A stretch of DNA of 17,177 bases from SZAS-79 sp038319115 (GCA_038319115.1 JBBQCV010000065.1:1-17177); one strand, 5' to 3'; shown: positions 1-6,420, numbered from the stretch's first letter. Notes: generated by a model from the sequence alone, not told the origin. Program-made: numbers and translations.

Positions 1-2
1 CC

Positions 3-884
3 ATCGGCTCGCCCTATGGATTCGAGAACACCGTCACCGCCGGCATCGTGAGCGCCAAGTCGCGCTCGCTGCCCGACGGCACCTACGTGCCGTTCATCCA
101 GACCGACGCCGCGGTCAACCCGGGCAACTCGGGCGGGCCCCTGTTCAACCTCGCCGGCGAAGTGATCGGCATCAACTCGCAGATCTACAGCCGTACCGGC
201 GGCTACCAGGGCCTCGCGTTCGCGATCCCCATCGACGTCGCCATGCACATCGAGCGGCAGCTCGTCGCGCATGGTCGCGTGAGCCGCGCCAAGCTCGGCG
301 TCGCGATCCAGGACGTCAACCAGGGCATCGCGGACTCGTTCGGCCTGCCCAACCGCAATGGCGCGATGATCGCCAGCGTGGAAAAGGACGGGCCGGCGGC
401 CAAGGCCGGCCTCAAGGAAGGCGACGTGGTGCTCAAGTTCAACGGGCGCGCCATCGCGCGCTCGGCCGACCTGCCGCTGGTGGTGGGCGAAGCCGCGCCG
501 GGGTCGACTGCGCAGATCGAGGTGTGGCGCAACGGCCGCACCGAGACCATCAGCGCCAAGCTCTCGGAGCTGACCGAAGCCAAGGTCGCGGCGGCGAATA
601 CGCCTGCGGCGAAGAGCGAGACCGGCAAGCTCGGCCTCGCGGTGCGCCCCTTGACCGAGGCCGAGAAGCGCCAGGCGGAGGTGCAGGGCGGATTGCTGGT
701 CGAGGAAGCTCAGGGCCCGGCGGCCCGCGCCGGCCTGCAGGCGGGCGACGTCATCCTTGCGCTCAACGGCAAGGCGGTGAACAGCGCCGAGGAACTGCGC
801 ACCCTCACCGGCACGAGCAAGACCGTAGCGGTGCTGGTGCAGCGCGACGGCGGACGGCGCTACATCGCCATCCCGCTGGGTTAA
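3..884 (+). CDS. Do-like (MucD/DegP/DegQ) periplasmic serine protease, 5' end missing
   Basis: This is the C-terminal part of an HtrA-family serine endoprotease, which degrades or refolds misfolded proteins in the periplasm. The frame is open from base 3 with no start inside the window, so the signal peptide and the catalytic His and Asp lie upstream. The first visible residues, IGSPYGFENTVTAGIVSAK, are typical of the trypsin-like domain. The catalytic serine sits in GNSGGPL (Ser codon at 129-131). Two PDZ domains follow, one starting near LGVAIQDVN (about base 294) and one near LGLAVRPLTE (about base 633); each ends in an AGL-x-x-GDV-type loop. The frame stops with TAA at 882-884. Two PDZ domains fit DegP/DegQ/MucD rather than one-PDZ DegS. 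The next gene is convergent, so this gene probably ends its transcription unit. Confidence 0.95.
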   Translation: MGSPYGFENTVTAGIVSAKSRSLPDGTYVPFIQTDAAVNPGNSGGPLFNLAGEVIGINSQIYSRTGGYQGLAFAIPIDVAMHIERQLVAHGRVSRAKLGVAIQDVNQGIADSFGLPNRNGAMIASVEKDGPAAKAGLKEGDVVLKFNGRAIARSADLPLVVGEAAPGSTAQIEVWRNGRTETISAKLSELTEAKVAAANTPAAKSETGKLGLAVRPLTEAEKRQAEVQGGLLVEEAQGPAARAGLQAGDVILALNGKAVNSAEELRTLTGTSKTVAVLVQRDGGRRYIAIPLG

Positions 885-975
885 GCAAAACAATACTGCC
901 AATTTTTGCCTGAAGTCCGCGCCCTGCTTGACTCAGCGGGAGATATGTTGCCAACGGGTCGTCTGCTTCGCGGCG

Positions 976-2142
976 TCAGGCCACCGCGTAGCGCTTGATG
1001 AAATCTTCGTTGAGCGTCACGCCGAGGCCCGGCCGGTCGGGAATCTCAAGCATCCCGTCCTTGACCGGAAACCCCTCCACCGGCAACTCCTGCAGCAGCG
1101 GGTTGGCGCCGAACGAATACTCGAGGATGAAACCGCAGGCCGTCGCCGCCGTCACGTGCATGCCGGCGGCGAACGCCAGCGCGCCGGTCCACAGGTGCGG
1201 AGCGAGGCGCAGGTTGTAGGCCGACGCAATCGCGGCGATCTTCATCGCTTCGCTCACGCCGCCGCAGATCGCGAGGTCGGGCTGGAAGATGTCGGCCGCG
1301 CCCAGCTCGGCCAGTTCGCGGAAGTCGAAGCGGTTGAATTCCGATTCGCCCGCCGAGATCGGCACCGAAGAGGAGCGCCGCACCTCGGCATAGCCGCGCT
1401 TGTCGTCGGCGGTGACCGGCTCCTCGAACCATAGGAGGTCGAGGTTCTCCACCTGGCGGCAGAACTGCTTGGCTTCGGCCACGCTCCAGGTGCCATGCGC
1501 GTCGCACGCGAGGCCGATGTCGGGCCCGAGCGCCGCGCGCGCCGCCTTCACGCGTTCGACCGAGTTGCGCACGCTGCCGTCGATGATGCCGACGCGCATC
1601 TTGACCGCGCGCACGTTGCCTTTCTTCACATAGCCGAGCAACTGCTCGCCGATGCCGGCGGCGTCGGCCCACCCTCCCGAGGCGTAGACCGGCATGCGCT
1701 CGGCCTTGCGCCCGCCGAGCAGCCGCCACACCGGCGCACCGAGCGATTTACCGAGGATGTCCCACAACGCGATGTCGATGCCGCTCATGGCGCAGATCGA
1801 CGCGCCGCGGCGGCCCAGCGCCGGAAACACCCGCCCGTGGGTGAGGGCATAGTGGCCGCGCACCCCGCTGTACATGAGCTCGTTCAGGCGCACGATGTCG
1901 CGCGGGTCCTCGCCGACCAGCAGCGGCCCGTACTTCTCGTTGATCGCCGTGGTGACGGTGCGGTTGTTGCCCGCGCTGCCGACCTCTTCCTTGGCCTCAC
2001 CCCAGCCGACGATGCCGCATTCGGTTTCGATCCGCACCAGCGTGCAGTCGAAAGAGGCGACGCGGCCGAAGTCCGACACGTGCTGCTGCTTTTCCGGGAT
2101 GGGGACGTGCAGCCAGGTGGCCTCGACACTTTTGATGCGCAC
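976..2142 (-). CDS. Enolase-superfamily enzyme, mandelate racemase subgroup (acid-sugar dehydratase-like)
   Basis: This 388-residue protein has the full length and motif order of the mandelate racemase/muconate lactonizing enzyme family, which abstracts the proton alpha to a carboxylate using Mg2+. Visible active-site candidates are the K-x-R pair K181/R183 (in KMRVG), metal ligands D214 (CDAHGTW), E240 (FEEP) and E266 (AGE), and the His-Asp dyad H316 (APHLW) with D288 (QPDL). The His-bearing layout points to the mandelate racemase subgroup, which contains many sugar-acid dehydratases, rather than the muconate cycloisomerase subgroup. The substrate cannot be read from the sequence. The start is GTG at 2142, with AGGAG seven bases upstream. 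It lies 15 bases downstream of the NYN gene on the same strand, so cotranscription is likely although no functional link is obvious. Confidence 0.9.
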   Translation of the reverse strand: MRIKSVEATWLHVPIPEKQQHVSDFGRVASFDCTLVRIETECGIVGWGEAKEEVGSAGNNRTVTTAINEKYGPLLVGEDPRDIVRLNELMYSGVRGHYALTHGRVFPALGRRGASICAMSGIDIALWDILGKSLGAPVWRLLGGRKAERMPVYASGGWADAAGIGEQLLGYVKKGNVRAVKMRVGIIDGSVRNSVERVKAARAALGPDIGLACDAHGTWSVAEAKQFCRQVENLDLLWFEEPVTADDKRGYAEVRRSSSVPISAGESEFNRFDFRELAELGAADIFQPDLAICGGVSEAMKIAAIASAYNLRLAPHLWTGALAFAAGMHVTAATACGFILEYSFGANPLLQELPVEGFPVKDGMLEIPDRPGLGVTLNEDFIKRYAVA

Positions 2143-2157
2143 CGCTTTCTCCTGTGG

Positions 2158-3039
2158 CTAGTGCGCTGCGCTCTTGACGAGGTAGCCGCCCGACTTGCCG
2201 TCGCGCTCGAGCACCACGAGGTTGCGCGCGGCGGCTTCCTCGAGCAGCTGGTTGAACGACTTGAAGCCGTAGTAGCCCTCGGAGAAGCCGGGCTTGCGGC
2301 GTTTGAGCGCCTGCTTGACCATCGAGCCCCAGATCTTGTCCTCGGCGCCGCGCTCGGCCGCCAGCGCTTCGGTGGTCGCGAGCACCAGTTCAAAAGCCTC
2401 CTGTTTGCGGTCCTTTTCGTCGGCCGTGGCCGCAGGCGCGGCGGCCTCGGCGGTGGCCTCGGTGGCCGCTGCGGCCGTCCCGGACGCAGCCGCCTTGCCG
2501 CGCGCAGGCTTTTTAGCCGCAGCGCGCCGGGCGGGCTGCTTCTTCTGCTCGCGCACGAGGTCGTCGTAGAAGATGAACTCGTCGCAGTTGGCGATCAGCA
2601 GGTTGGAGGTCGAGTTCTTCACCCCCACCGCGATCACGGTCTTGTTGTTCTCGCGCAGCTTGGACACCAGCGGCGAGAAATCCGAATCTCCGCTGATGAT
2701 CACGAACGTATCAACGTGCGACTTGGTGTAGCACAGGTCGAGCGCGTCGACGACCATGCGGATGTCGGCCGAGTTCTTGCCGGATTGCCTCACATGCGGG
2801 ATCTCGATCAGCTCGAACGACGCCTCGTGCATGCCGGCCTTGAATTCCTTGTAGCGCTCCCAGTCGCAATACGCCTTCTTCACCACGATGCTGCCCTTGA
2901 GCAGCAAGCGTTCGAGCACCAGGCCGATGTCGAATTTGGAGTAGTTGGACTCGCGCACGCCCAGTGCCACGTTCTCGAAATCGCAGAACAGGGCGAGGTT
3001 GCGGGTGTCGGCGGCAGGGGTGGCATAGGGTGGGGTCAT
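2158..3039 (-). CDS. NYN domain (LabA/DUF88-like) protein with C-terminal LOTUS/OST-HTH domain
   Basis: This 293-residue protein has two recognisable parts. Residues about 13-165 are a NYN (PIN-like) putative ribonuclease domain with the acidic motifs LALFCDFENV (D20), SADIRMVVDAL (D92, D98) and VIISGDSDFSPL (D118, D120). These are the usual metal-binding positions of the LabA-like family. A low-complexity linker rich in Ala, Lys and Arg (about 165-210) joins it to a winged-helix LOTUS/OST-HTH domain (about 210-290, with KIWGSMVKQALKRRKP and GYYGFKSFNQLLEEA), an RNA-binding fold. Known relatives suggest RNA cleavage or RNA binding; the target is unknown. I chose ATG 3039 because homology begins soon after it and GGAG lies three bases upstream. 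The frame stays open further upstream to 3138, with an ATG at 3081 that would overlap the divergent gene. Confidence 0.85.
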   Translation of the reverse strand: MTPPYATPAADTRNLALFCDFENVALGVRESNYSKFDIGLVLERLLLKGSIVVKKAYCDWERYKEFKAGMHEASFELIEIPHVRQSGKNSADIRMVVDALDLCYTKSHVDTFVIISGDSDFSPLVSKLRENNKTVIAVGVKNSTSNLLIANCDEFIFYDDLVREQKKQPARRAAAKKPARGKAAASGTAAAATEATAEAAAPAATADEKDRKQEAFELVLATTEALAAERGAEDKIWGSMVKQALKRRKPGFSEGYYGFKSFNQLLEEAAARNLVVLERDGKSGGYLVKSAAH

Positions 3040-3054
3040 ATACTCCGAGTATAT
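3038..3054. promoter_or_regulatory. 17-bp palindrome over the NYN gene start; candidate operator or RNA element
   Basis: The sequence ATATACTC-C-GAGTATAT is a perfect inverted repeat with 8-bp arms and one central base. It lies in the 40-bp gap between the divergent NYN and PYROXD2-like genes. On the minus strand it contains the GGAG ribosome-binding site and the first two bases of the NYN start codon. A protein bound here could affect both divergent genes. In the NYN transcript the same bases would form a hairpin that hides the ribosome-binding site. It could be chance, because the site is short. Confidence 0.45.
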
Positions 3055-3079
3055 CGTCGCCCGCCCGATCCCCAAGCGC

Positions 3080-4678
3080 ATGAGCAAACCTTCCGCCGCC
3101 GCTCCCCTCGACGCCGTGATCATCGGCGCGGGCCACAATGGGCTTGCTTGCGCGTGCTACCTCGCTCGCGGCGGGCTCAAGGTGCGCGTGCTCGAGCGGC
3201 GCGGCGTGGTCGGCGGCGCCGCGGTCACCGAGGAGTTCCACCCGGGCTTTCGCAATTCGGTGGCGGCCTACACGGTGAGCCTGCTCAACCCGAAGGTGAT
3301 CCGCGACCTGCGCCTGGCCGAGCACGGCCTCACCATCGTCGAGCGGCCGGTGTCGAACTTCCTGCCGCTGGAGGACGGCCGGTACCTCAAGGTCGGCCCG
3401 ACCCAGGCCGACACCCAGGCCGAGCTCGCCCGGTTCTCGGCGCGCGACGCGATGCGCCTGCCGCAGTACGGCGCGATGCTGGAGCGTGTCGCCGAGGTGC
3501 TGCGCAACCTCGTGCTCGAATGCCCGCCCAACGTGGGCGGCGGCGCGCTCGATCTCATGCGTGCTTTCAAGGCCGGCCGGCTGGCCAAGCAGCTCGACAT
3601 GGAATCGCGCCGCGACCTGCTCGCACTGTTTGCGCAGAGCGCGGGCGAGATGCTGGATTCGTGGTTCGAGGGCGAGGCGATCAAGGCGGCCTTCGGCTTC
3701 GATGCGGTGGTGGGCAACTACGCCAGCCCGTTCCATCCGGGCACCGGCTACGTGCTGCTGCACCATTGCTTCGGCGAAGTGAACGGCAACAAGGGGGCGT
3801 GGGGCCACGCCATCGGCGGCATGGGCGCGATCACGCAGGCGATGGATGCGCAAGCCCGCCGCCTCGGGGTGGAGATCGAGTGCGATGCGCCGGTGGCGCG
3901 CGTCGACGTGAGCGCCGGCCGTGCGGTGGGCGTCACGTTGTCGGACGGCCGTTCCATCGCCGCGCGCAGCGTGGTCGCCAACGTGAACCCCAAACTTCTG
4001 TACCTGGGGCTGGTGGAGCGCAACGCGCTGCCGCCCGAGTTCCATGCGCGCATGGAGCGCTGGAAGTGCGCCTCGGGCACGTTCCGCATGAACGTGGCTC
4101 TCAGCGCCCTGCCGCGCTTCACCTGCCTGCCCGAGGCAGGCCCGCACCACGGGGCGGGCATCATCATGGCACCGTCGCTTGCCTACATGGACCGCGCCTA
4201 CCTCGACGCCAAGGCCGAAGGCATTTCACGCGCGCCAGTAGTGGAGATGCTGATCCCCAGCACGCTCGACACGACGCTGGCGCCGCCGGGGGCGCACGTG
4301 GCGAGCCTGTTCTGCCAGCACTTCGACCCGGCGGCCGACTGGGCCACGCGCAAGGACGAGGCGATCGGGCGGATCTTCGATGGGGTCGAGCAGCATGCGC
4401 CGGGGTTCAGGCAGAGCGTAATCGCACACAGCGCGCTGTCACCCGCGGACCTGGAAGAAAAGTTCGGATTAGTGGGCGGCGACATCTTCCACGGCGCGTT
4501 GTCGCTCGACCAGCTTTACTCGGCGCGCCCCATGCTGGGCCATGCCGACTACCGAGGCCCGCTCAAAGGCCTCTACATGTGCGGCTCGGGCACCCACCCC
4601 GGCGGCGGCGTCACCGGTGCGCCGGGGCACAACTGCGCGCGCGAAGTGCTGCGCGACCGCGGCCGCAAAATGGCGTGA
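3080..4678 (+). CDS. PYROXD2-like FAD/NAD(P)-dependent oxidoreductase (phytoene desaturase-related)
   Basis: This 532-residue flavoprotein belongs to the phytoene-dehydrogenase-like amine oxidase/desaturase group (COG1233), closest in appearance to PYROXD2. The N-terminal Rossmann motif is VIIGAGHNGLACACYLARGG (G16, G18, G21), with E39 at the end of the second strand to hold the FAD ribose. It is followed by GVVGGAAVTEEFHPGFR, typical of this family. The C-terminal FAD motif GLYMCGSGTHPGGGVTGAPG lies at about residues 497-516. The substrate is unknown, and carotenoid genes are absent nearby, so carotenoid desaturation should not be assumed. The start is ATG 3080; no clear Shine-Dalgarno sequence precedes it. 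It is divergent from the NYN gene. Its stop codon (4676-4678) lies directly against the truncated integrase scrap, but the C-terminus looks complete for the family. Confidence 0.88.
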   Translation: MSKPSAAAPLDAVIIGAGHNGLACACYLARGGLKVRVLERRGVVGGAAVTEEFHPGFRNSVAAYTVSLLNPKVIRDLRLAEHGLTIVERPVSNFLPLEDGRYLKVGPTQADTQAELARFSARDAMRLPQYGAMLERVAEVLRNLVLECPPNVGGGALDLMRAFKAGRLAKQLDMESRRDLLALFAQSAGEMLDSWFEGEAIKAAFGFDAVVGNYASPFHPGTGYVLLHHCFGEVNGNKGAWGHAIGGMGAITQAMDAQARRLGVEIECDAPVARVDVSAGRAVGVTLSDGRSIAARSVVANVNPKLLYLGLVERNALPPEFHARMERWKCASGTFRMNVALSALPRFTCLPEAGPHHGAGIIMAPSLAYMDRAYLDAKAEGISRAPVVEMLIPSTLDTTLAPPGAHVASLFCQHFDPAADWATRKDEAIGRIFDGVEQHAPGFRQSVIAHSALSPADLEEKFGLVGGDIFHGALSLDQLYSARPMLGHADYRGPLKGLYMCGSGTHPGGGVTGAPGHNCAREVLRDRGRKMA

Positions 4679-4863
4679 TCTCCGAATCCGCCAGTTCACG
4701 CGGAGGGCGCTTGCCGTGGAAGTGGATGAATCGCTTGACCCAGTGGGCGTAGGAGTCCTCGGTTCGGAGCCGATAGTGCTTTCGGCGGATCGCATCGCGC
4801 TCCCGGTCGAGGAGTTTGGGCCTCCCCCAGGCCGGGCGAGGAATCGATTGCTGGATCGGGCAT
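4677..4863 (-). pseudogene. intI: Truncated, frameshifted integron integrase (intI) N-terminal remnant
   Basis: Reading the minus strand from 4844 to 4677 gives GRPKLLDRERDAIRRKHYRL, then RTEDSYAHWVKRFIHFHGKR, then PPRELADSEI. This matches the N-terminal core-binding (SAM-like) domain of integron integrases, whose hallmarks include LLD-x-x-R, RTE-x-x-Y and W-x-x-x-F-I-x-FHGKR-x-P. Homology ends at the oxidoreductase stop codon, so the remaining roughly 260 residues, with the catalytic Arg-His-Tyr residues and the IntI-specific patch, are gone. The best start (ATG 4863 with AGGGAGG just upstream, reading MPDPAIDSSPGLGEA) is one base out of frame with the homologous part, indicating a frameshift near codon 16 as well. 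A general phage-type tyrosine recombinase is the alternative, but the adjacent cassette array favours IntI. Confidence 0.8.
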
Positions 4864-4929
4864 ATAGCCTCCCTCGCGAATAGCATGTATTTTTCGAGCA
4901 GCGAGAAGAGATAACGCATTGACCCGATG

Positions 4930-5002
4930 GAAGGATGGCCGAAATGACGAACACAAAGACGGAACGCAACACGTCGATTCGGCAACCTACTTCACGTTGG
5001 GC
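4930..5002 (+). other. Candidate attI recombination site
   Basis: Between the integrase remnant and the first cassette gene there is one good match to the G^TTRRRY crossover core: GTTGGGC at 4996-5002. About nine bases upstream lies CGGCAAC (4979-4985), a weak inverted partner that would form the simple L/R site of an attI. The left limit is arbitrary. No convincing Pc cassette promoter could be read; TTGACC at 4919-4924 lacks a recognisable -10 box at the right distance. The remaining bases from 4864 to 5045 show no gene. Confidence 0.4.
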
Positions 5003-5045
5003 GGCAATCTGAAGCGACTCTGCCGATGCTCGGGCAAGTACTCTC

Positions 5046-5282
5046 GTGAAGGTAACGCGCTACTTCGAAGCAACCCGTGCCCGACCCGATCGCGCTATCA
5101 TCCGGGACGAGTGGATAGAACTGGTTATCCACGCGCCCTATCGGGAAGTGGTGCAGGCAGATGGTCGGCTCAGGCGCTGGGCACAGATTGCGGAAATGGA
5201 CGGCCGCTATCTGCGGGTAGTGCTTCTTCCCGATGGAGAGACGGTCCATAACGCTTTCTTTGACCGAAGGTTCGAGCCATGA
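5046..5282 (+). CDS. DUF4258-like small protein, putative toxin partner of DUF2283 (cassette 1)
   Basis: This 78-residue protein begins MKVTRYFE and contains EWIELVIHAPYREVVQADGR, a W-containing strand, YLRVVLLPDGETVHNAFFDR and a short tail. The pattern is that of small beta-rich proteins (DUF4258-like, RelE-like in outline) that usually sit directly before a DUF2283 protein. Toxin function is inferred from this pairing and has not been shown here. The start is GTG 5046, chosen because family members begin at MKVTRYFE; no strong Shine-Dalgarno sequence is visible. Its TGA overlaps the next gene's ATG (ATGA), so the pair is probably translationally coupled. The position as first cassette would place it closest to any integron promoter. 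Confidence 0.7.
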   Translation: MKVTRYFEATRARPDRAIIRDEWIELVIHAPYREVVQADGRLRRWAQIAEMDGRYLRVVLLPDGETVHNAFFDRRFEP

Positions 5283-5476
5283 AAGTTCGCTACTTCGCCG
5301 ACACCGATACGTTGCTCATCGAGTTTCGAGACACACCGTCCACAGAGACCCGTGATCTTGATGAGAACACGCTCCTGGAAGTGGACGCTCAGGGAAACAT
5401 CTGCGCTATTACCATTGAACATGCGTCCAAGCGAGCGGATGCGCCGCATTTCTCCTACGAGCAAATTGCCGCATAA
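5279..5476 (+). CDS. DUF2283 family small protein, putative antitoxin partner (cassette 1)
   Basis: This 65-residue protein reads MKVRYFADTDTLLIEFRDTP, then STETRDLDENTLLEVDAQGN, then ICAITIEHASKR. These are the hallmarks of DUF2283: a paired beta-hairpin with a Tyr/Phe-x-x-x-x-D-x-L-x-I opening, a central E-T-R-D-L-D-E, and a terminal I-E-H-A-S. DUF2283 genes are commonly found with small DUF4258-like partners, suggesting a toxin-antitoxin-like module, though the biochemical role is not established. The start ATG overlaps the upstream stop by four bases, with GAAGG upstream. The TAA stop lies inside the R''-like box GCATAAC of the cassette's attC, a common arrangement in gene cassettes. Confidence 0.8.
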   Translation: MKVRYFADTDTLLIEFRDTPSTETRDLDENTLLEVDAQGNICAITIEHASKRADAPHFSYEQIAA

Positions 5477-5551
5477 CCGCGCGATGGAACGGATCGCTTA
5501 CAAGCGGGCGTACGCCCGCTTTTTTTCGCCCGTTCATCGCGAACGTCATGC
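5471..5551 (+). other. attC site of cassette 1
   Basis: This 81-bp imperfect palindrome starts with GCATAAC (overlapping the DUF2283 stop codon) and ends with GTCATGC. Pairing the arms gives GCATAAC with GTCATGC, then CGCGATGGAACGG with CCGTTCATCGCG leaving one unpaired G, then AAGCGGGCG with CGCCCGCTT at the tip. Terminal boxes, inner arms, an extrahelical base and a variable tip are the structure of a folded attC bottom strand. The right box deviates from GTTRRRY at one key base (GTC). The site is closely similar to the next attC over most of its length. Confidence 0.65.
5502..5526 (+). terminator. Intrinsic-terminator-like hairpin inside attC 1
   Basis: A perfect 20-base palindrome (half-site AAGCGGGCGT, 5502-5521) runs straight into a tract of seven T residues (5520-5526). 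A GC-rich stem followed by a U tract is the standard rho-independent terminator, lying 26 bases after the DUF2283 stop codon. It also forms the tip of the attC palindrome. The loop is very small in the perfect palindrome, so the top base pairs would open. Confidence 0.65.
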
Positions 5552-5574
5552 GACTTGGCAAAGGACAGTGAAGC

Positions 5575-5850
5575 GTGCCGCCAAAGGTCCGGGAATTGAT
5601 TGCAGGTCTCGAGAAAGCCGGCTTCGACAATCGCGGCGGGAAAGGCAGTCATCGCAATTACGTTCACCCTGAGGTTGCCAAACCAATCACAATATCAAGT
5701 GCACTTGGGGATGATGCGAAACAGTATCAAATGCGCGCTGTAGGCCGCGCGATCGAGGAGTCCAAGAAATGGAAGAGAGTGCGAGGTACGCAAAGATTGT
5801 CGAGTGGTCCGAGGAGGATCAATGCTACGTCGGGAGTTCTCTTGGGCTGA
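5575..5850 (+). CDS. hicA: HicA-family mRNA interferase toxin with a run-on C-terminus (cassette 2)
   Basis: HicA toxins are small double-stranded-RNA-binding-fold ribonucleases that cut mRNA during translation. Residues 1-65 match the family: VRELIAGLEKAGFDNRGGKG, then SHRNYVHPEVAKPITISSAL with the catalytic His at H26, then GDDAKQYQMRAVGRAIEESK. The start is GTG 5575 with AAGGA eight bases upstream. Relatives normally stop around residue 60-80, often overlapping hicB. Here codon 66 is TGG (5770-5772), where TGA would give the usual ATGA overlap with hicB. The frame instead continues 26 residues (WKRVRGTQRLS and on) out of frame inside hicB to 5850. The stop codon was probably lost by one substitution. 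Whether the tail affects activity is unknown. Confidence 0.8.
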   Translation: MPPKVRELIAGLEKAGFDNRGGKGSHRNYVHPEVAKPITISSALGDDAKQYQMRAVGRAIEESKKWKRVRGTQRLSSGPRRINATSGVLLG

Positions 5851-6008
5851 TCTACGGTGGCTGTCATGGATCCGACGAAAAGGCCGTATTCGACGAGCTT
5901 TGTCACATAGTCGAAGAGGCTATCGCGCTATATCACAAAGATGGAAAGCGACTTCCCCCGCCAACCTCTGGTCGCGACTTTGCGAACAAGATGCAAAACG
6001 TCGCATAA
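5769..6008 (+). CDS. hicB: HicB-family antitoxin (cassette 2)
   Basis: This 79-residue protein has the partial RNase H-like fold of HicB antitoxins, which neutralise HicA by direct binding. The conserved start is ARYAKIVEWSEEDQCYVGSS, followed by LGLIYGGCHGSDEKAVFDEL and CHIVEEAIALYHKDGKRLPP. The C-terminal part (TSGRDFANKMQNVA) is short, so there is no room for a separate ribbon-helix-helix or HTH DNA-binding domain. Autoregulation through DNA is therefore doubtful. The gene starts inside the extended hicA frame (ATG 5769) and its TAA lies within the GCATAAC box of attC 2. The toxin-first order is usual for hicAB. Confidence 0.85.
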   Translation: MEESARYAKIVEWSEEDQCYVGSSLGLIYGGCHGSDEKAVFDELCHIVEEAIALYHKDGKRLPPPTSGRDFANKMQNVA

Positions 6009-6083
6009 CCGCGCGATGGAACCTATCGCTCTCAAGCGGGCTCGCGCCCGCTTTTTTGCGCCCGTTAATCGCGGACATCAGGA
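6003..6083 (+). other. attC site of cassette 2
   Basis: This site begins GCATAACCGCGCGATGG, identical to the start of attC 1, and overlaps the hicB stop codon. The right arm includes GCGCCCGTTAATCGCGG, which pairs partly with the left arm, and the tip is an AAGCGGGC/GCCCGCTT stem. The right end (ACATCAGG) does not match GTTRRRY, so the right boundary was placed by alignment with attC 1 and is approximate. The close likeness of two neighbouring attC sites suggests they came from the same integron lineage or by cassette duplication followed by gene replacement. Confidence 0.6.
6034..6057 (+). terminator. Intrinsic-terminator-like hairpin inside attC 2
   Basis: An 8-bp stem, AAGCGGGC (6034-6041) with GCCCGCTT (6046-6053) around a TCGC loop, is followed by a T tract ending at 6057. 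It occupies the same place as the hairpin in attC 1 but with a different loop. The stem and T tract are therefore conserved between the two sites while the loop is not. It lies 26 bases after the hicB stop codon. Confidence 0.65.
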
Positions 6084-6116
6084 CTCATAACAACGTAGGG
6101 TCTATCTCACGAGAAA

Positions 6117-6416
6117 ATGAAGATCCGTCGAGGTCCATTGAAAGGAAAAACGATTGCATTCGCGTCCTCGGAACGAATTGAATCGTTTCGTCGTATCGCT
6201 GACGATTTCGTGCTCGAAATATTCGACTTCATGCCGGGCCAGTGTCTGATCACCGACGAGTCAAGCCTTCGTGACTTTACGGATATGGGTACTTCGGACA
6301 CTTCGCTACTCTGGGATCTCATCAAGATGACATATGCAATCCACCGCGTTGATGTCCCGTCTGAGAAGCTTGTGGACATCTTTGCTGAGATCAAAGCGCG
6401 CGAGAGCATTCAATGA
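6117..6416 (+). CDS. Hypothetical 99-residue cassette protein (cassette 3)
   Basis: I do not assign this protein to a named family. It reads MKIRRGPLKGKTIAFASSER, IESFRRIADDFVLEIFDFMP, GQCLITDESSLRDFTDMGTS, then a helical C-terminus with VDVPSEKLVDIFAEIKARES. It has no signal peptide or membrane segment, is mildly acidic, and has conserved-looking D/E-rich turns (FDFMPG, ITDESSL). I have a general impression that short proteins with an F-x-P-G-x-x-L-I-T-D-E-S-S-L core recur as hypothetical proteins, but cannot support a function. The start ATG 6117 follows GAGAAA. Unlike the other cassettes it carries one gene with no overlapping partner, so it could be a solitary antitoxin or immunity-like protein; that is speculation. 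Confidence 0.7.
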   Translation: MKIRRGPLKGKTIAFASSERIESFRRIADDFVLEIFDFMPGQCLITDESSLRDFTDMGTSDTSLLWDLIKMTYAIHRVDVPSEKLVDIFAEIKARESIQ

Positions 6417-6420
6417 TGAA

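Noticed and set aside
1495..4752. Very long open frame (about 1085 codons) on the plus strand across three genes.
   Set aside because: It is a shadow of GC-rich codon bias opposite and out of frame with the enolase-superfamily, NYN and oxidoreductase genes; it is Arg/Ala/Gly-rich and has no recognisable domain.
4919..4947. TTGACC plus a possible -10 box as an integron Pc promoter.
   Set aside because: At 17 bp spacing the -10 position reads AAATGA, a poor match; no convincing cassette promoter could be read.
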